Below, one piece after another: positions 8,661 through 17,292 of a stretch of 64,000 bases of DNA. The position numbers and the translations under genes are program-made. Position 1 is the first letter of the stretch. Each line of letters begins with the position of its first letter. This DNA comes from Alphaproteobacteria bacterium UBA3612 (GTDB taxonomy: Bacteria > Pseudomonadota > Alphaproteobacteria > Sphingomonadales > Sphingomonadaceae). The notes beneath the pieces were generated by a model, which was given only the letters and a program-made list of their open reading frames with translations, had not been told where the DNA came from and searched no databases. Location of the stretch: assembly GCA_002375465.1 (NCBI GenBank), contig DFLT01000004.1, positions 122,315-186,314 on the forward strand. Direction: 5' to 3'.

Positions 8661-9221
8661 CTAAACGGCGCGCACTTCCTCCACCTCTGGAACGTAGTAA
8701 CGCAGAAGATTCTCGATGCCATTCTTCAGCGTCGCCGTGGACGAAGGGCAGCCGTCGCAGGCGCCCTGCATCTTCAAATAGACGATGCCATCCTGAAACC
8801 CGTGGAAGACGATGTCGCCACCATCGCCTGCGACGGCGGGCCGCACACGCTCGTCCAGCAGTTCGGTAATCTGATTGCGGATATCGGCCGTGTCTGGATC
8901 CTCGGCGATCGCGGGCGCTTCATAGCTTTCGCTTTCGATGATAACCGGCGCGCCGCTTGCAAAATGATCGACGATGATCGCAAGGACTTCTGGCTTCAGC
9001 TGCGCCCAGTCGGCGCCTGCCGGGTCGCGGGTGACGGAAACGAAATCGGCGCCCAGGAAGACTCCGGTCACATCTCCCAGAGAAAAAAGCGCATTCGCCA
9101 ATGGCGACGAGGCCGCCTCCTCGGGGGAGGTGAAGTCATGGGTCCCCGCAGGGCTGACTTGCCGGCCTGGCTGGAACATCAGGGTGGCGGGGTTCGGTGT
9201 GGTCTGCGTCTGGACGTGCAT
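8661..9221 (-). CDS. Nfu/NifU-family iron-sulfur cluster carrier
   Basis: Fe-S cluster carrier of the NFU1 type. The Nfu N-terminal domain begins TQTTPNPATLMFQPG, and the C-terminal NifU domain holds the cluster-binding Cys-x2-Cys in GACDGCPSS. The frame is open to 9299, but ATG 9221 has GGAGA 7 nt upstream and matches the normal N terminus, giving 186 residues. It delivers [4Fe-4S] clusters to enzymes; MiaB, BioB and lipoate synthase are common clients, and the first two are encoded in this window. The next gene downstream on the strand (RutE-like) starts 86 nt away. Confidence 0.93.
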   Translation of the reverse strand: MHVQTQTTPNPATLMFQPGRQVSPAGTHDFTSPEEAASSPLANALFSLGDVTGVFLGADFVSVTRDPAGADWAQLKPEVLAIIVDHFASGAPVIIESESYEAPAIAEDPDTADIRNQITELLDERVRPAVAGDGGDIVFHGFQDGIVYLKMQGACDGCPSSTATLKNGIENLLRYYVPEVEEVRAV

Positions 9222-9308
9222 GATGAAATCTCCGTTCGCCCCGATGTGGCGATTTGGCAGGGCGGCTTCAAGCGGGCGGGTGCTGTGCGCCTTCCGCACG
9301 TCCGGTGT

Positions 9309-9821
9309 TTAGGCGCGGTGTCCGGTCAGACGATCAATCGCCTCCTCGTCGAGGGCGCCCGGCACGATGATGACGACGGCGGGCAGGGCGCCAGCACGTT
9401 CGCCGGAAAAATGCTGTACCAGTGTACCGGGGGCGCCCTTCGCCGCTGCGCCCAGCACCAGTGCGGACAGGGTTGGGTCGTCGGCGAGAGCCTTTGTCAC
9501 CTCATCGACCAGCTTGCCTTCGCGGATCAGCAAAGACGGACGAATGCCGGACATGGCGATGACCTGCTCGGCGGCGCGGCCCAGCACCGCTTCGGCGTCT
9601 TCCTGCGCTTCCGCCTTGATCATTTCCTGAACACTGCCCCATTGCAGGAATTCCGGCGGCGCGATGACGTGCAGTAATGTGATGGAACCTGACATGGTCT
9701 TCGCTCGGCCTGCGGCATAGCGCAACGCGCGGGCCGATTCCTGGCTGCCATCCACGACCAGCAGATATCCCGGCCCCGTCAGGCTGGGGGCGGCGGGGTG
9801 CAGAACGTCCTCATCGCTCAT
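9309..9821 (-). CDS. Universal stress protein (UspA family)
   Basis: Single UspA domain of 170 residues. The start (YLLVVDGSQESARALRYAA) matches the beta1-alpha1 nucleotide-site region of Usp folds, and STLSALVLGAAAKG fits the later Gly-rich loop, although the strict ATP-binding G-x2-G-x9-G pattern is not clear. The start codon overlaps the stop of the upstream DUF2333 gene by 4 nt, so the two are translationally coupled. Confidence 0.85.
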   Translation of the reverse strand: MSDEDVLHPAAPSLTGPGYLLVVDGSQESARALRYAAGRAKTMSGSITLLHVIAPPEFLQWGSVQEMIKAEAQEDAEAVLGRAAEQVIAMSGIRPSLLIREGKLVDEVTKALADDPTLSALVLGAAAKGAPGTLVQHFSGERAGALPAVVIIVPGALDEEAIDRLTGHRA

Positions 9822-10756
9822 TGCAGGCCGGCCCGGATTCGCGACAGGGAGCTTACCGCGCTACGCACCAGATAGGCCTGCTCGGTACGGTCGGCGTCGG
9901 TCAGAAACATCGGATCCTCGCTCGCGACGCGGTCCAGCGTTTCTATGGCTTCCACCAATATGGAGGTCAGTTCGCGGTCGCGCAGAACGGGTTCGAAATC
10001 GCTCTGGACGCCGCGCAGCAGGATTGCCGCAGCATAGGCCTTGCCGCGCACCTCTTGATAATCGACCGCAGCGATGCCGGCATCGCTGCGCAGGGCCGCG
10101 TCAAATTTCCGAATGTCGTTGGTCAGGCGTCCCCCGATCATTGTGACCAGCTGGCGCGCATTATTTGCCCCGGTCAGCCGCTCCGCATCGCCCTCCGACA
10201 GTCGGCTATTATAGCGGGTCAGTGCTTCGGCTGCGTCGCGCATATGCCCTTCCGTGCTGCCGCCGATGAAGGGAAAATCACCGTGTAGCCAATCCCGGTC
10301 GGGGCCGACCGAAAAATCGTCGGCAACATCCATGAGATCTTCGTCGCCACTGGACCCCAGCACGGTCGCGACACCGGCAAGGACTGGATAGATTCCCCTT
10401 TGCAGGGCGGGCATCTCGGTCTGGAAAGCGGTTGGGCGCAGCCAGCTATTGTTCGGGCTCCATCCTGCACGACCCAGCTCCGCCTCAGTCAGCGCCGCCA
10501 GCGATCCGACGGTGACGCTGCCGCCGGGCGGCAGGGCATCTACGGAGGGGCGCAGCGTCAGGTCAGTCGACGTGTCCTCCAATATCCACCCCAGGATGCC
10601 CCAATAGAAAATAAGGAACAGGATCAGGGCTGCGAGGCCCAGTAACCATCGTGGCACCCCCGCCACCCGCGCGGGCAGGCGCGACCGCCCGGTTTTTTCC
10701 TGCCGCTCCAGCGACCCGGCGAGCCATTTTCGGCGAAGATCGGCAAACATGGCCAT
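9818..10756 (-). CDS. DUF2333 family membrane-anchored protein
   Basis: About 312 residues. One transmembrane helix lies at about residues 36-58 (WLLGLAALILFLIFYWGILGW), preceded by a basic cytosolic tail. The remainder is probably periplasmic and helical, and matches the DUF2333 family as I remember it (conserved WSPNNSWLRPTAF region). Function unknown. The start ATG 10756 overlaps the stop of the upstream glutathione transferase gene (TGATG); the frame is open further upstream but lies inside that gene. Confidence 0.75.
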   Translation of the reverse strand: MAMFADLRRKWLAGSLERQEKTGRSRLPARVAGVPRWLLGLAALILFLIFYWGILGWILEDTSTDLTLRPSVDALPPGGSVTVGSLAALTEAELGRAGWSPNNSWLRPTAFQTEMPALQRGIYPVLAGVATVLGSSGDEDLMDVADDFSVGPDRDWLHGDFPFIGGSTEGHMRDAAEALTRYNSRLSEGDAERLTGANNARQLVTMIGGRLTNDIRKFDAALRSDAGIAAVDYQEVRGKAYAAAILLRGVQSDFEPVLRDRELTSILVEAIETLDRVASEDPMFLTDADRTEQAYLVRSAVSSLSRIRAGLQ

Positions 10757-11430
10757 CAGGCGTACTGCGCCGCTTGCTCGGCATAGGCCGGAATGATCCA
10801 GTCCGCCGGCTCCTCGGCGGCTGCGGCGCACCATTCGACCAGCCATGGATGGTCCAGGACCGCGTGCATATACGCCTGTGCCTCGCCAGACGGTTTTACA
10901 TCATAAGTCCGAAAACGCATGACGATGGGGGCGTACATCATGTCCGCTGCGCCAAAATCGCCGAACAAAAAGTCGCCGTTCCGACCGAATCTGCTCCGGG
11001 CCTCTGACCAGAGAGCCACGATCCGCTCCACGTCCAGTTGCGTACCGTCCGTCAGGCGATAGCTGGGATAATGGGCGAGCACGTCCATCGGGCATTGCTG
11101 TCTGAGGGAGGTAAAGCCAGCGTGCATCTCCGCCGCGATTGAGCGGGCAAAGGCGCGCGCTGCTTCATCGGTCGGCCAGAAGCCGCGGTCGGCATGGCGC
11201 TCGGCCAGCCAGTCGATAATGGCCGAGGACTCCCAGACGGCGATGCCGTCATCCCAAAGCGTAGGCACACGCCCGGACGGCATCACATTCGGATCTGCGG
11301 CCTTTTCCTGCCATTCGGGCGTCCGTAGCGGAATCACCATTTCGTCAAACGCCTGGCCGGATTGCTTGGCGGCCAACCAGCCGCGCAGGCTCCAACTGGA
11401 ATAACGTTTGTTGCCGAGGATGATTTTCAT
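10756..11430 (-). CDS. Glutathione S-transferase family protein
   Basis: GST fold of 224 residues. The N-terminal thioredoxin-like domain starts KIILGNKRYSSWSLRGW, where the Ser pair after Tyr is the expected glutathione-thiolate site, and GRVPTLWDD holds the cis-Pro. The alpha-helical C-terminal domain spans about residues 85-220. Substrate unknown. It is the first gene of a GST-DUF2333-usp operon. Confidence 0.88.
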   Translation of the reverse strand: MKIILGNKRYSSWSLRGWLAAKQSGQAFDEMVIPLRTPEWQEKAADPNVMPSGRVPTLWDDGIAVWESSAIIDWLAERHADRGFWPTDEAARAFARSIAAEMHAGFTSLRQQCPMDVLAHYPSYRLTDGTQLDVERIVALWSEARSRFGRNGDFLFGDFGAADMMYAPIVMRFRTYDVKPSGEAQAYMHAVLDHPWLVEWCAAAAEEPADWIIPAYAEQAAQYA

Positions 11431-11540
11431 GGCGGTAACGTCTAACTTGCTTTCGGGGACATGGAAACGCCGTTCGGGCGTTCCTGATTCAGTTTAGGCC
11501 CGTGTCTCAGGCCAGGGTTTTAGATGACAGGTGGACGGAA

Positions 11541-12479
11541 ATGGTAGATTCCACATTTGACGCGCGTTCGTTTCGCGACGCTCTCGGCAGCTTTGCTACC
11601 GGCGTCACGGTGGTGACGACGGTCGACGCCCAGGGTCACGACGTGGGCCTGACGGCGAACAGCTTCAATTCCGTCTCGCTGGACCCGCCGATGATATTAT
11701 GGAGCTTGGCGCGAGCCTCCCGCAACCTTCCCGCATTCAAGCAGGCGGATCATTTTGCGGTTCACATCCTGTCCTCGCAGCAGCAGTCCCTGTCGAACAG
11801 GTTCGCGACCAGCAAGGCGGACAAGTTCGCGGGGCTGGATTTATCGCGGGGTGACGGTGGCGTGCCCCTGATCGACGGATGCGCCGCACGTTTCGTATGC
11901 CGCACGGCGCATCAATATGATGGCGGCGATCATGTCATCTTTGTCGGGGAGGTGCTGGAGTTCACGCAGGCTGGGTCGGCGCCGCTGATTTACCATGGCG
12001 GCGATTACGTCCTGGCGGCGCGCATTGCCGACGCCCTTTCGGCGGACGGCATGTCGACCGAGGATTATAGTTTCGATCAGGATTTCGTCGGCCATTTGCT
12101 CGGTCGGGCACGGTTCCAAATATATCAGGATGTTCGTGTCGTTCTCGACCATCATAAGCTCAGCGAGGCGGATCATGTGCTGCTGTCTGCGCTGTCTGCG
12201 CGGGATGGCTGGGCAGAGGCGGATATGGACGATCTGATTGAGGCCGCCGCCGCGACAGAAGGAACAGCGGAAATCGACAGGCTGGTCTATCGCGGCATGA
12301 TTGAGCGGCGTGGCGATGCCCTGTGGATCACGGACGCCGCACGGGAGGCGCTCAAGGAGCTATCCGACGCCGCAAAGTCCGTTGAGGCCCACGTAGCAGA
12401 CAGCATGACGGCCCACGAATTGCTCGCCCTCAAGAATCGCTTGAGAAACCTGATCCATGCGACGTCGGCAGAGGGATAG
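11541..12479 (+). CDS. Flavin reductase with C-terminal MarR-like domain (C1-HPAH type)
   Basis: About 312 residues in two parts. Residues 1-165 form an FMN-binding split-barrel flavin reductase domain (SFATGVTVVTTVD, NSFNSVSLDPPMILW, HFAVHILS). Residues 190-312 resemble a winged-helix MarR-type domain. The same architecture and length occur in the reductase component (C1) of p-hydroxyphenylacetate hydroxylase of Acinetobacter baumannii, where the MarR-like domain senses substrate. No oxygenase partner is adjacent. ATG 11541 has AGGTGGACGGAA upstream; a GTG at 11502 would add 13 residues. It is divergent from the glutathione transferase. Confidence 0.85.
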   Translation: MVDSTFDARSFRDALGSFATGVTVVTTVDAQGHDVGLTANSFNSVSLDPPMILWSLARASRNLPAFKQADHFAVHILSSQQQSLSNRFATSKADKFAGLDLSRGDGGVPLIDGCAARFVCRTAHQYDGGDHVIFVGEVLEFTQAGSAPLIYHGGDYVLAARIADALSADGMSTEDYSFDQDFVGHLLGRARFQIYQDVRVVLDHHKLSEADHVLLSALSARDGWAEADMDDLIEAAAATEGTAEIDRLVYRGMIERRGDALWITDAAREALKELSDAAKSVEAHVADSMTAHELLALKNRLRNLIHATSAEG

Positions 12480-12677
12480 GCGACGTGCCCCCCTTTTCCG
12501 GAAAAACGTGGTCATAAGCGATATGATTTTTCCGAACGGCGGGTGAATTTTTGGCAGGCAGAGACGTCGGTTCGTGGAGGCGATCAGACCGACCTCCCCT
12601 GTCTGTTGTCCGGTCGCGATGCCTTCGGCTATTCGTCCCGTCCTACGACGACCCTCATATCCGAGAGTGTGAAACAG

Positions 12678-12713
12678 AATGGGCCACCTTCCCCGAAGGA
12701 AAGATGGCCCATT
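12678..12713 (-). terminator. Terminator after the PEP-CTERM gene
   Basis: A 9-bp perfect inverted repeat (AATGGGCCA and TGGCCCATT, 18-nt loop that can pair further) followed on the minus strand by CTGTTTC. It sits 24 nt past the stop of the PEP-CTERM gene and could also stop readthrough from the plus-strand flavin reductase gene. Confidence 0.65.
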
Positions 12714-12736
12714 GAAGTAAGGCTGTTTTGTTGCGG

Positions 12737-13456
12737 TTAGCTGGCAATCGCCTTGCGACGACGACGTGCGGCGGCAATGCCGAGTACGCCGAGGCCAAGG
12801 AGACCGAGGCTGGCGGGTTCAGCGACTGGCAGTTCGAACGGGCCACCCGGGACATCCAGGAGGAGCTCGCCAATCTGCAGGTCGAGCGCATCGCCGGGGC
12901 TGATGCCAGCGCCCGAGTCGAGCGTCAGCGTGAAAACATCCGAACCCGTCAGGAAGGACGTGTCGAATTCCAGCATGACGTCGCGAACGAAACCGAATTC
13001 CGTATCTACGAGCGCGGCATCGGTATCCTGCTCGACGCCATTCAGGCTGAGCGTGAAAGTGCGCGGGCGATCCGCGAACAGTTCGCTAAGCGTCAGGACG
13101 CCGGTGGGGCCGGTCACGCCAGCCGAAAACAGGCCGGCCACATCATAGGACAGCGACAGGATCGACGTAACGCCGGTGTCGTTGGACAAGGAAAATTCGA
13201 AGCTGCCATCCCGCACGACCGTACGCGCCGACGCTTCGGAGGGCGCGCCATTCGCGTTGCCGTCGACCGTCAGCTGCGTCGTGCGGTCAAACTGATTGCC
13301 ACCAACGGTGATCATCTCGTTCGACGTAACGGTGGAGCCGCTCGTTGCCAGCGGAGAATTGGAAAGCTCGGTTTCGAAATCGTCCAGCGTGACGACTGCG
13401 GATTGAGCGGCGGTTGAAGCGGCAAGTGCCGCGGCTACGCTAATCAAATACTTCAT
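12737..13456 (-). CDS. PEP-CTERM sorting-domain secreted protein
   Basis: Exported protein of 239 residues. The signal peptide is MKYLISVAAALAASTAAQSA. The C terminus has the tripartite PEP-CTERM sorting signal: the VAEPAS motif, a hydrophobic helix (LGLLGLGVLGIAAA) and an RRRRK cluster. Such proteins are processed by exosortase and tied to extracellular polysaccharide or the outer surface. No exosortase gene is in the window. ATG 13456 is preferred over the in-frame GTG 13465 because AAAGGG lies 8 nt before it. The body is rich in Thr/Ser/Asp, and its function is unknown. Confidence 0.88.
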   Translation of the reverse strand: MKYLISVAAALAASTAAQSAVVTLDDFETELSNSPLATSGSTVTSNEMITVGGNQFDRTTQLTVDGNANGAPSEASARTVVRDGSFEFSLSNDTGVTSILSLSYDVAGLFSAGVTGPTGVLTLSELFADRPRTFTLSLNGVEQDTDAALVDTEFGFVRDVMLEFDTSFLTGSDVFTLTLDSGAGISPGDALDLQIGELLLDVPGGPFELPVAEPASLGLLGLGVLGIAAARRRRKAIAS

Positions 13457-13526
13457 TTTTCGCACCCTTTTGGAAAGCTATTATTACTCGGTCAAACATT
13501 TACCAGGCGAGTCGAAGCCGAGGGTT

Positions 13527-13563
13527 GGTAACGAAAGGTAAACGAAACGTTTACGTTTTCCAA
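13527..13563. promoter_or_regulatory. Inverted and direct repeat, candidate operator
   Basis: GGTAACGAAA (13527-13536) is followed at once by GGTAAACGAAA (13537-13547). The second copy forms a perfect dyad, GTAAACG-AAA-CGTTTAC (13538-13554), and the sequence continues into GTTTTCC, a partial further copy in inverse orientation. The site lies 82 nt before the PEP-CTERM start and about 150 nt before mlaE. A regulator site for the PEP-CTERM gene is the likeliest reading. Confidence 0.5.
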
Positions 13564-13708
13564 GCGATAAATTCGGCAGTTCGCCTTGTTAACACGAGTT
13601 AAAGTGCTGTTCAGAAAGTGGGCAGCAGCCCGTGCCAAATCTGTCCCATGTTTTTTCCACGGCCCCCGTCTAGTGAAACCGCAGTGTCGCCGTTAAAGCG
13701 TTCATCCC

Positions 13709-14836
13709 ATGGGCGAAGCGACCATTCACGATGAACGAACCGATGAGGGGCGGCGGCTAACGCTGCACGGACGATTGACCGTGCGTTTCATTGAAAAGAT
13801 TTCGCCGCGCCTTCGGGAAATGGAAGATGATCCTGTTCCCATCGTTCTCGACCTGAAAGACATGAAGCGCGTCGATACGACCGGTGCGTGGGTGCTTTAT
13901 CGTCTTATCGAAAATCGCCGCGAGCACGGGTATGAAACCGAACTGGCCGGCGCAGATGACCGCATTCAGGGCCTGATCGAGCAGGTCGGCAAGGCGAATC
14001 AGACCGTAAAGATCCGACCGCCACAGATGCAGCGCCGATATGCGGTGCTGGCCCGCATCGGCGGGTGGATAGAAGGAGGCGTCCACCAGTTCGGGACGTT
14101 CCTTGCTTTCTTGGGCATGACGATGCTCGCGCTGGTCAAGAATCTGCGCCATCCCCGACGGCTGCGCTGGCTTGCCATCATGCGGCAGGCGGAGGTGGTA
14201 GGGGTCAGTGCGCTCGGCATTGTCGGTCTGATGAGCTTCCTTGTCGGGATTGTTATTGCGCAGCAGGGGGCGGTACAATTGAGGCAGTTTGGTGCCGAAG
14301 TGTTTGTCATCAATCTCGTCGGTCGCATTACCTTTCGCGAACTTGGCGTTCTAATGACGGCCATCATGGTTGCCGGCCGCTCCGGCAGTGCATTTGCCGC
14401 ACAAATCGGCTCAATGAAGCTGGCCGAGGAGGTGGATGCCATGCGCACCATCGGCATGCCGCCAATAGAGGTCCTGGTCCTCCCCCGGCTTCTGGCGACG
14501 ACGATCGCCATGCCGCTGCTGGCGTTTTATGGTGCCATCATGGCAATTATCGGCGGTACGCTGATCAGCTGGCTGCAGCTTGGTATCCCCCCGGTGACGT
14601 TCATTCTTCGTATTCAGGAGGTGGTACCAATCACCGATGTGTGGGTTGGCCTGATCAAGGCGCCGGTGTTCGGAATCATTATCGCAGTCACCGGCTGTTT
14701 CCAGGGAATGCAGGTTTCCGGGAACGCCGAGGAAGTCGGCTCTCGAACCACGGCTGCGGTGGTGCAGGCGATCTTCCTTGTCATCGTGCTCGATGCCTTC
14801 TTCGCGATTTTCTTTTCCGTGCTGGGTTGGCTTTGA
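13709..14836 (+). CDS. mlaE: MlaE-type ABC lipid transporter permease with N-terminal STAS domain
   Basis: Inner-membrane permease of the Mla (MCE) system that moves phospholipids between inner and outer membranes. Residues 1-95 form a STAS domain equivalent to MlaB (LDLKDMKRVDTTGAWVLY), fused to the MlaE permease (about 115-375) with five or six membrane helices and the conserved segment LGVLMTAIMVAGRSGSAFAAQIG. In E. coli MlaB is a separate protein; the fused form is common in alphaproteobacteria. It is the first gene of a four-gene operon, with 2 nt to mlaF. Confidence 0.93.
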   Translation: MGEATIHDERTDEGRRLTLHGRLTVRFIEKISPRLREMEDDPVPIVLDLKDMKRVDTTGAWVLYRLIENRREHGYETELAGADDRIQGLIEQVGKANQTVKIRPPQMQRRYAVLARIGGWIEGGVHQFGTFLAFLGMTMLALVKNLRHPRRLRWLAIMRQAEVVGVSALGIVGLMSFLVGIVIAQQGAVQLRQFGAEVFVINLVGRITFRELGVLMTAIMVAGRSGSAFAAQIGSMKLAEEVDAMRTIGMPPIEVLVLPRLLATTIAMPLLAFYGAIMAIIGGTLISWLQLGIPPVTFILRIQEVVPITDVWVGLIKAPVFGIIIAVTGCFQGMQVSGNAEEVGSRTTAAVVQAIFLVIVLDAFFAIFFSVLGWL

Positions 14837-14838
14837 TC

Positions 14839-15666
14839 ATGGCAGCCGAAACAGCCGACATTGAGGATCATGAGGGGCCGATCATCGAGGTGAAAGGCCT
14901 GGTCAACAGATTTGGCGAACAGGTCGTGCATGACGGCCTCGATCTGACTGTGGAGCGCGGGGAAATCATCGGCGTCGTCGGGGGGTCCGGTACCGGTAAG
15001 ACGGTGCTGATGCGGTCGATCCTCGGCCTGCAAAGCTTTACGGCAGGCGACGTGCACATTTTTGGAAAGCCTGTGAAAGGACTCGGCGAACAGGAGGAGC
15101 TGGAGGTTCGCCGGCGTTTTGGCGTCCTGTTCCAGAATGGTGCGCTCTTTTCCACTCTTACGGTTGCCGAGAACGTGCAGGTGCCGCTGCGCGAATTTCA
15201 CAAGATGTCGCAGGAATTGATGGACGAAATCGCCGGCTATAAAATTGGCCTGACGGGTCTGGGGCCGGAGGCGGGTCCGAAATATCCCAGCGAGCTGTCG
15301 GGCGGTATGCGAAAGCGCGCCGCTTTGGCCCGCGCGCTGGCGCTCGATCCGCGCCTGCTGTTCCTTGACGAGCCTACGGCGGGGCTCGATCCGATCGCCG
15401 CTGCCGCGTTCGACGAATTAATCCTGGAATTGTCGGAGGCGCTGGGGCTGACGGTGTTTCTCATTACGCACGATCTCGACACGCTTTATACGATATGCGA
15501 CCGCGTCGCCGTACTGGCGGACAAGACCGTCCTTGCCGCCGCACCGATTGAGGAACTGCTTGAAATCGACCATCCTTGGATACAGGAATACTTTAAGGGC
15601 CCGCGCGGACGTGCGGCATCGGCCGCCAAAACGGCCAATCGCAACAGGGAAGCGGCAACCGCCTGA
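14839..15666 (+). CDS. mlaF: MlaF-type ABC transporter ATP-binding protein
   Basis: ATPase of the Mla phospholipid transporter, 275 residues. Walker A is GGSGTGKT, the signature is LSGGMRKRAALARAL and Walker B is LLFLDEPTAGLD; the H-loop lies in FLITHDLDT. The frame is open far upstream, but that stretch overlaps mlaE in another frame, and ATG 14839 gives the normal N terminus. The stop overlaps the mlaD start (TGATG). The C-terminal tail is basic (AKTANRNREAA). Confidence 0.95.
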   Translation: MAAETADIEDHEGPIIEVKGLVNRFGEQVVHDGLDLTVERGEIIGVVGGSGTGKTVLMRSILGLQSFTAGDVHIFGKPVKGLGEQEELEVRRRFGVLFQNGALFSTLTVAENVQVPLREFHKMSQELMDEIAGYKIGLTGLGPEAGPKYPSELSGGMRKRAALARALALDPRLLFLDEPTAGLDPIAAAAFDELILELSEALGLTVFLITHDLDTLYTICDRVAVLADKTVLAAAPIEELLEIDHPWIQEYFKGPRGRAASAAKTANRNREAATA

Positions 15667-16616
15667 TGGAAACGAAATCCAGCCATATCCTCGTCGGCGC
15701 GACGGCGCTCGTCCTCTTCGTCGCGCTCTTCGCCTTCATTCTGTGGATCGCCCGCGTCGATACCGGCAATGAGAAAAGATACGACATCTTCTTCGCCTCC
15801 GTCAGCGGTCTGGCGCAGGGCAGCGCAGTCAATTATTCCGGCGTTCCCGTGGGCAGCGTGCGGGAAATCGCGATACTTCCCAATTCTCCGGAATTTGTCC
15901 GCGTCCGCATTTCCATTCGCGGCGACACCCCCGTCCTTGAGGGTACGACCGCAACGCTCTCTTCGGTGGGTTTCACCGGTGTAGCCATCGTGTCGCTGGA
16001 GGGCGCGGTAAAGGGCGCGCCGCCCATTACCGGTGACGGGCCGTTCGGCGTTCCCGTCATCCCGACAGCGCCCGGCACGCTTGATTCGCTGCTGAACGCG
16101 GCTCCGCAATTGTTGGAACGCGTATCGACGCTGACGGAGCGGCTGGCCCTCATTCTGGACGAACAGAACCTTGAAACGATTTCCGGCATTTTGAAGAATA
16201 CGGAAACGATCACCGGCGCAATTGCCTCGCGTGATGGAGATATAGCGCAGACGGTGACAGAGGCGCGCGCCGCCGTGGCGAGCATGTCGCGCGCCGCAGA
16301 CGAGATCGCTAAGCTTTCCGCAACCACCAACGAGCTGCTCGACAGTGAAGGCCGGCCGATGATGGCGGACCTGCGCGAGACGCTTGCCAGTGCGAACACA
16401 GCCCTTGCCGAGATCGAAAGCGCCGCCGCGACCGCCAATGGCAGCCTGGATCAGGTGAATCAGCAGACCCTGCCTCAGGTCAACCTGCTCGTCCGTGATC
16501 TCAGGCAGGCGTCCACGTCCTTAGGCGCGATTGCGGCCAAGCTGGACGAAGATCCAGCCGGGGCGCTTCTGGGCGGACGAACCCTTCCCACATATGAACC
16601 GCAGGAGGCGGAATGA
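15666..16616 (+). CDS. mlaD: MlaD-type MCE-domain substrate-binding protein
   Basis: Membrane-anchored MCE protein of 316 residues. A single N-terminal helix (about residues 9-30) is followed by the MCE domain (about 38-116, VSGLAQGSAVNYSGVPVGSV), then a long helical region rich in Ala and Glu that can form a coiled coil. MCE hexamers bind and pass lipids through the periplasm. Translationally coupled to mlaF upstream and to the lipoprotein gene downstream (4-nt overlap). Confidence 0.94.
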   Translation: METKSSHILVGATALVLFVALFAFILWIARVDTGNEKRYDIFFASVSGLAQGSAVNYSGVPVGSVREIAILPNSPEFVRVRISIRGDTPVLEGTTATLSSVGFTGVAIVSLEGAVKGAPPITGDGPFGVPVIPTAPGTLDSLLNAAPQLLERVSTLTERLALILDEQNLETISGILKNTETITGAIASRDGDIAQTVTEARAAVASMSRAADEIAKLSATTNELLDSEGRPMMADLRETLASANTALAEIESAAATANGSLDQVNQQTLPQVNLLVRDLRQASTSLGAIAAKLDEDPAGALLGGRTLPTYEPQEAE

Positions 16617-17230
16617 TGCGCGCCGTTCGATGTCTTCCCGTCATTCTGGCTGCCGGCATCGCCACCGCCTCTTGCGGGCCGTTGGTTCAGCTGGGCGGCA
16701 ATAATCCCGTACCAGATAGTCTGCTGACGCTTGCGACGACCGCGCCAACCGTCGCGGAGCCGACCGGTGCACCGGTCCTGATCACACTGCCAGACGTACC
16801 CGGAAAACTCCGGACGACGCGGGTGGCCGTGGTGACCACAAACAATGAGATCCAATATCTGCCTGCCGCTGGCTGGATCGAGCAGCCGAATATCCTCTTT
16901 CAACGTGTGCTACTCGACACGTTCGAAGCGCGGACCAGCCGCCCCGCGCTCGATGAGCGCAGCATCGATATCGTTCCGGCGGCGCGGCTGTCAGGTAATC
17001 TTGCTGCATTCGAACTCGATGTACGCGGCGCACCGCAAGTGCGTGTCGGGTACAACGCCACGCTGACCACCCCCGATGCGGGTTTGATCGCGACGCGCCG
17101 GTTCGAGGTGGTTGAGCCGGTTTCCGTAGAAACAGGGCCTGCCGTTGCTGCGGCATTGACCGTGGCCGCGAACCGGATTGCTGTTGAAATTTCCGATTGG
17201 GCTGGCGCCGCGACGTCGACGGCTCCTTAG
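16613..17230 (+). CDS. ABC-type transport auxiliary lipoprotein (PqiC-like)
   Basis: Outer-membrane lipoprotein of 205 residues with a lipobox, ATASC, at about residue 20. It matches the ABC_trans_aux/PqiC family, whose members partner MCE transporters at the outer membrane. A GGAGG lies 5 nt before ATG 16613, with a second in-frame ATG at 16616. It is the last gene of the mla operon. It takes the place of the MlaC/MlaA-type partners of E. coli, neither of which is in the window. Confidence 0.87.
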   Translation: MMRAVRCLPVILAAGIATASCGPLVQLGGNNPVPDSLLTLATTAPTVAEPTGAPVLITLPDVPGKLRTTRVAVVTTNNEIQYLPAAGWIEQPNILFQRVLLDTFEARTSRPALDERSIDIVPAARLSGNLAAFELDVRGAPQVRVGYNATLTTPDAGLIATRRFEVVEPVSVETGPAVAAALTVAANRIAVEISDWAGAATSTAP

Positions 17231-17292
17231 GGAACCAGCCGCCACCCTGGCCGGTTGCTGCTTCAACAAATTCGTACAGGGAGAGTATCGTC

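Noticed and set aside
8683..8710. GGAAC followed by a 16-nt gap as another EcfG promoter
   Set aside because: The -10 position reads TTCT, not CGTT, and the site is inside the nfu coding region.
14065..14838. Upstream extension of the mlaF frame
   Set aside because: It overlaps mlaE in another frame and reads as His/Arg/Ser-rich shadow sequence.
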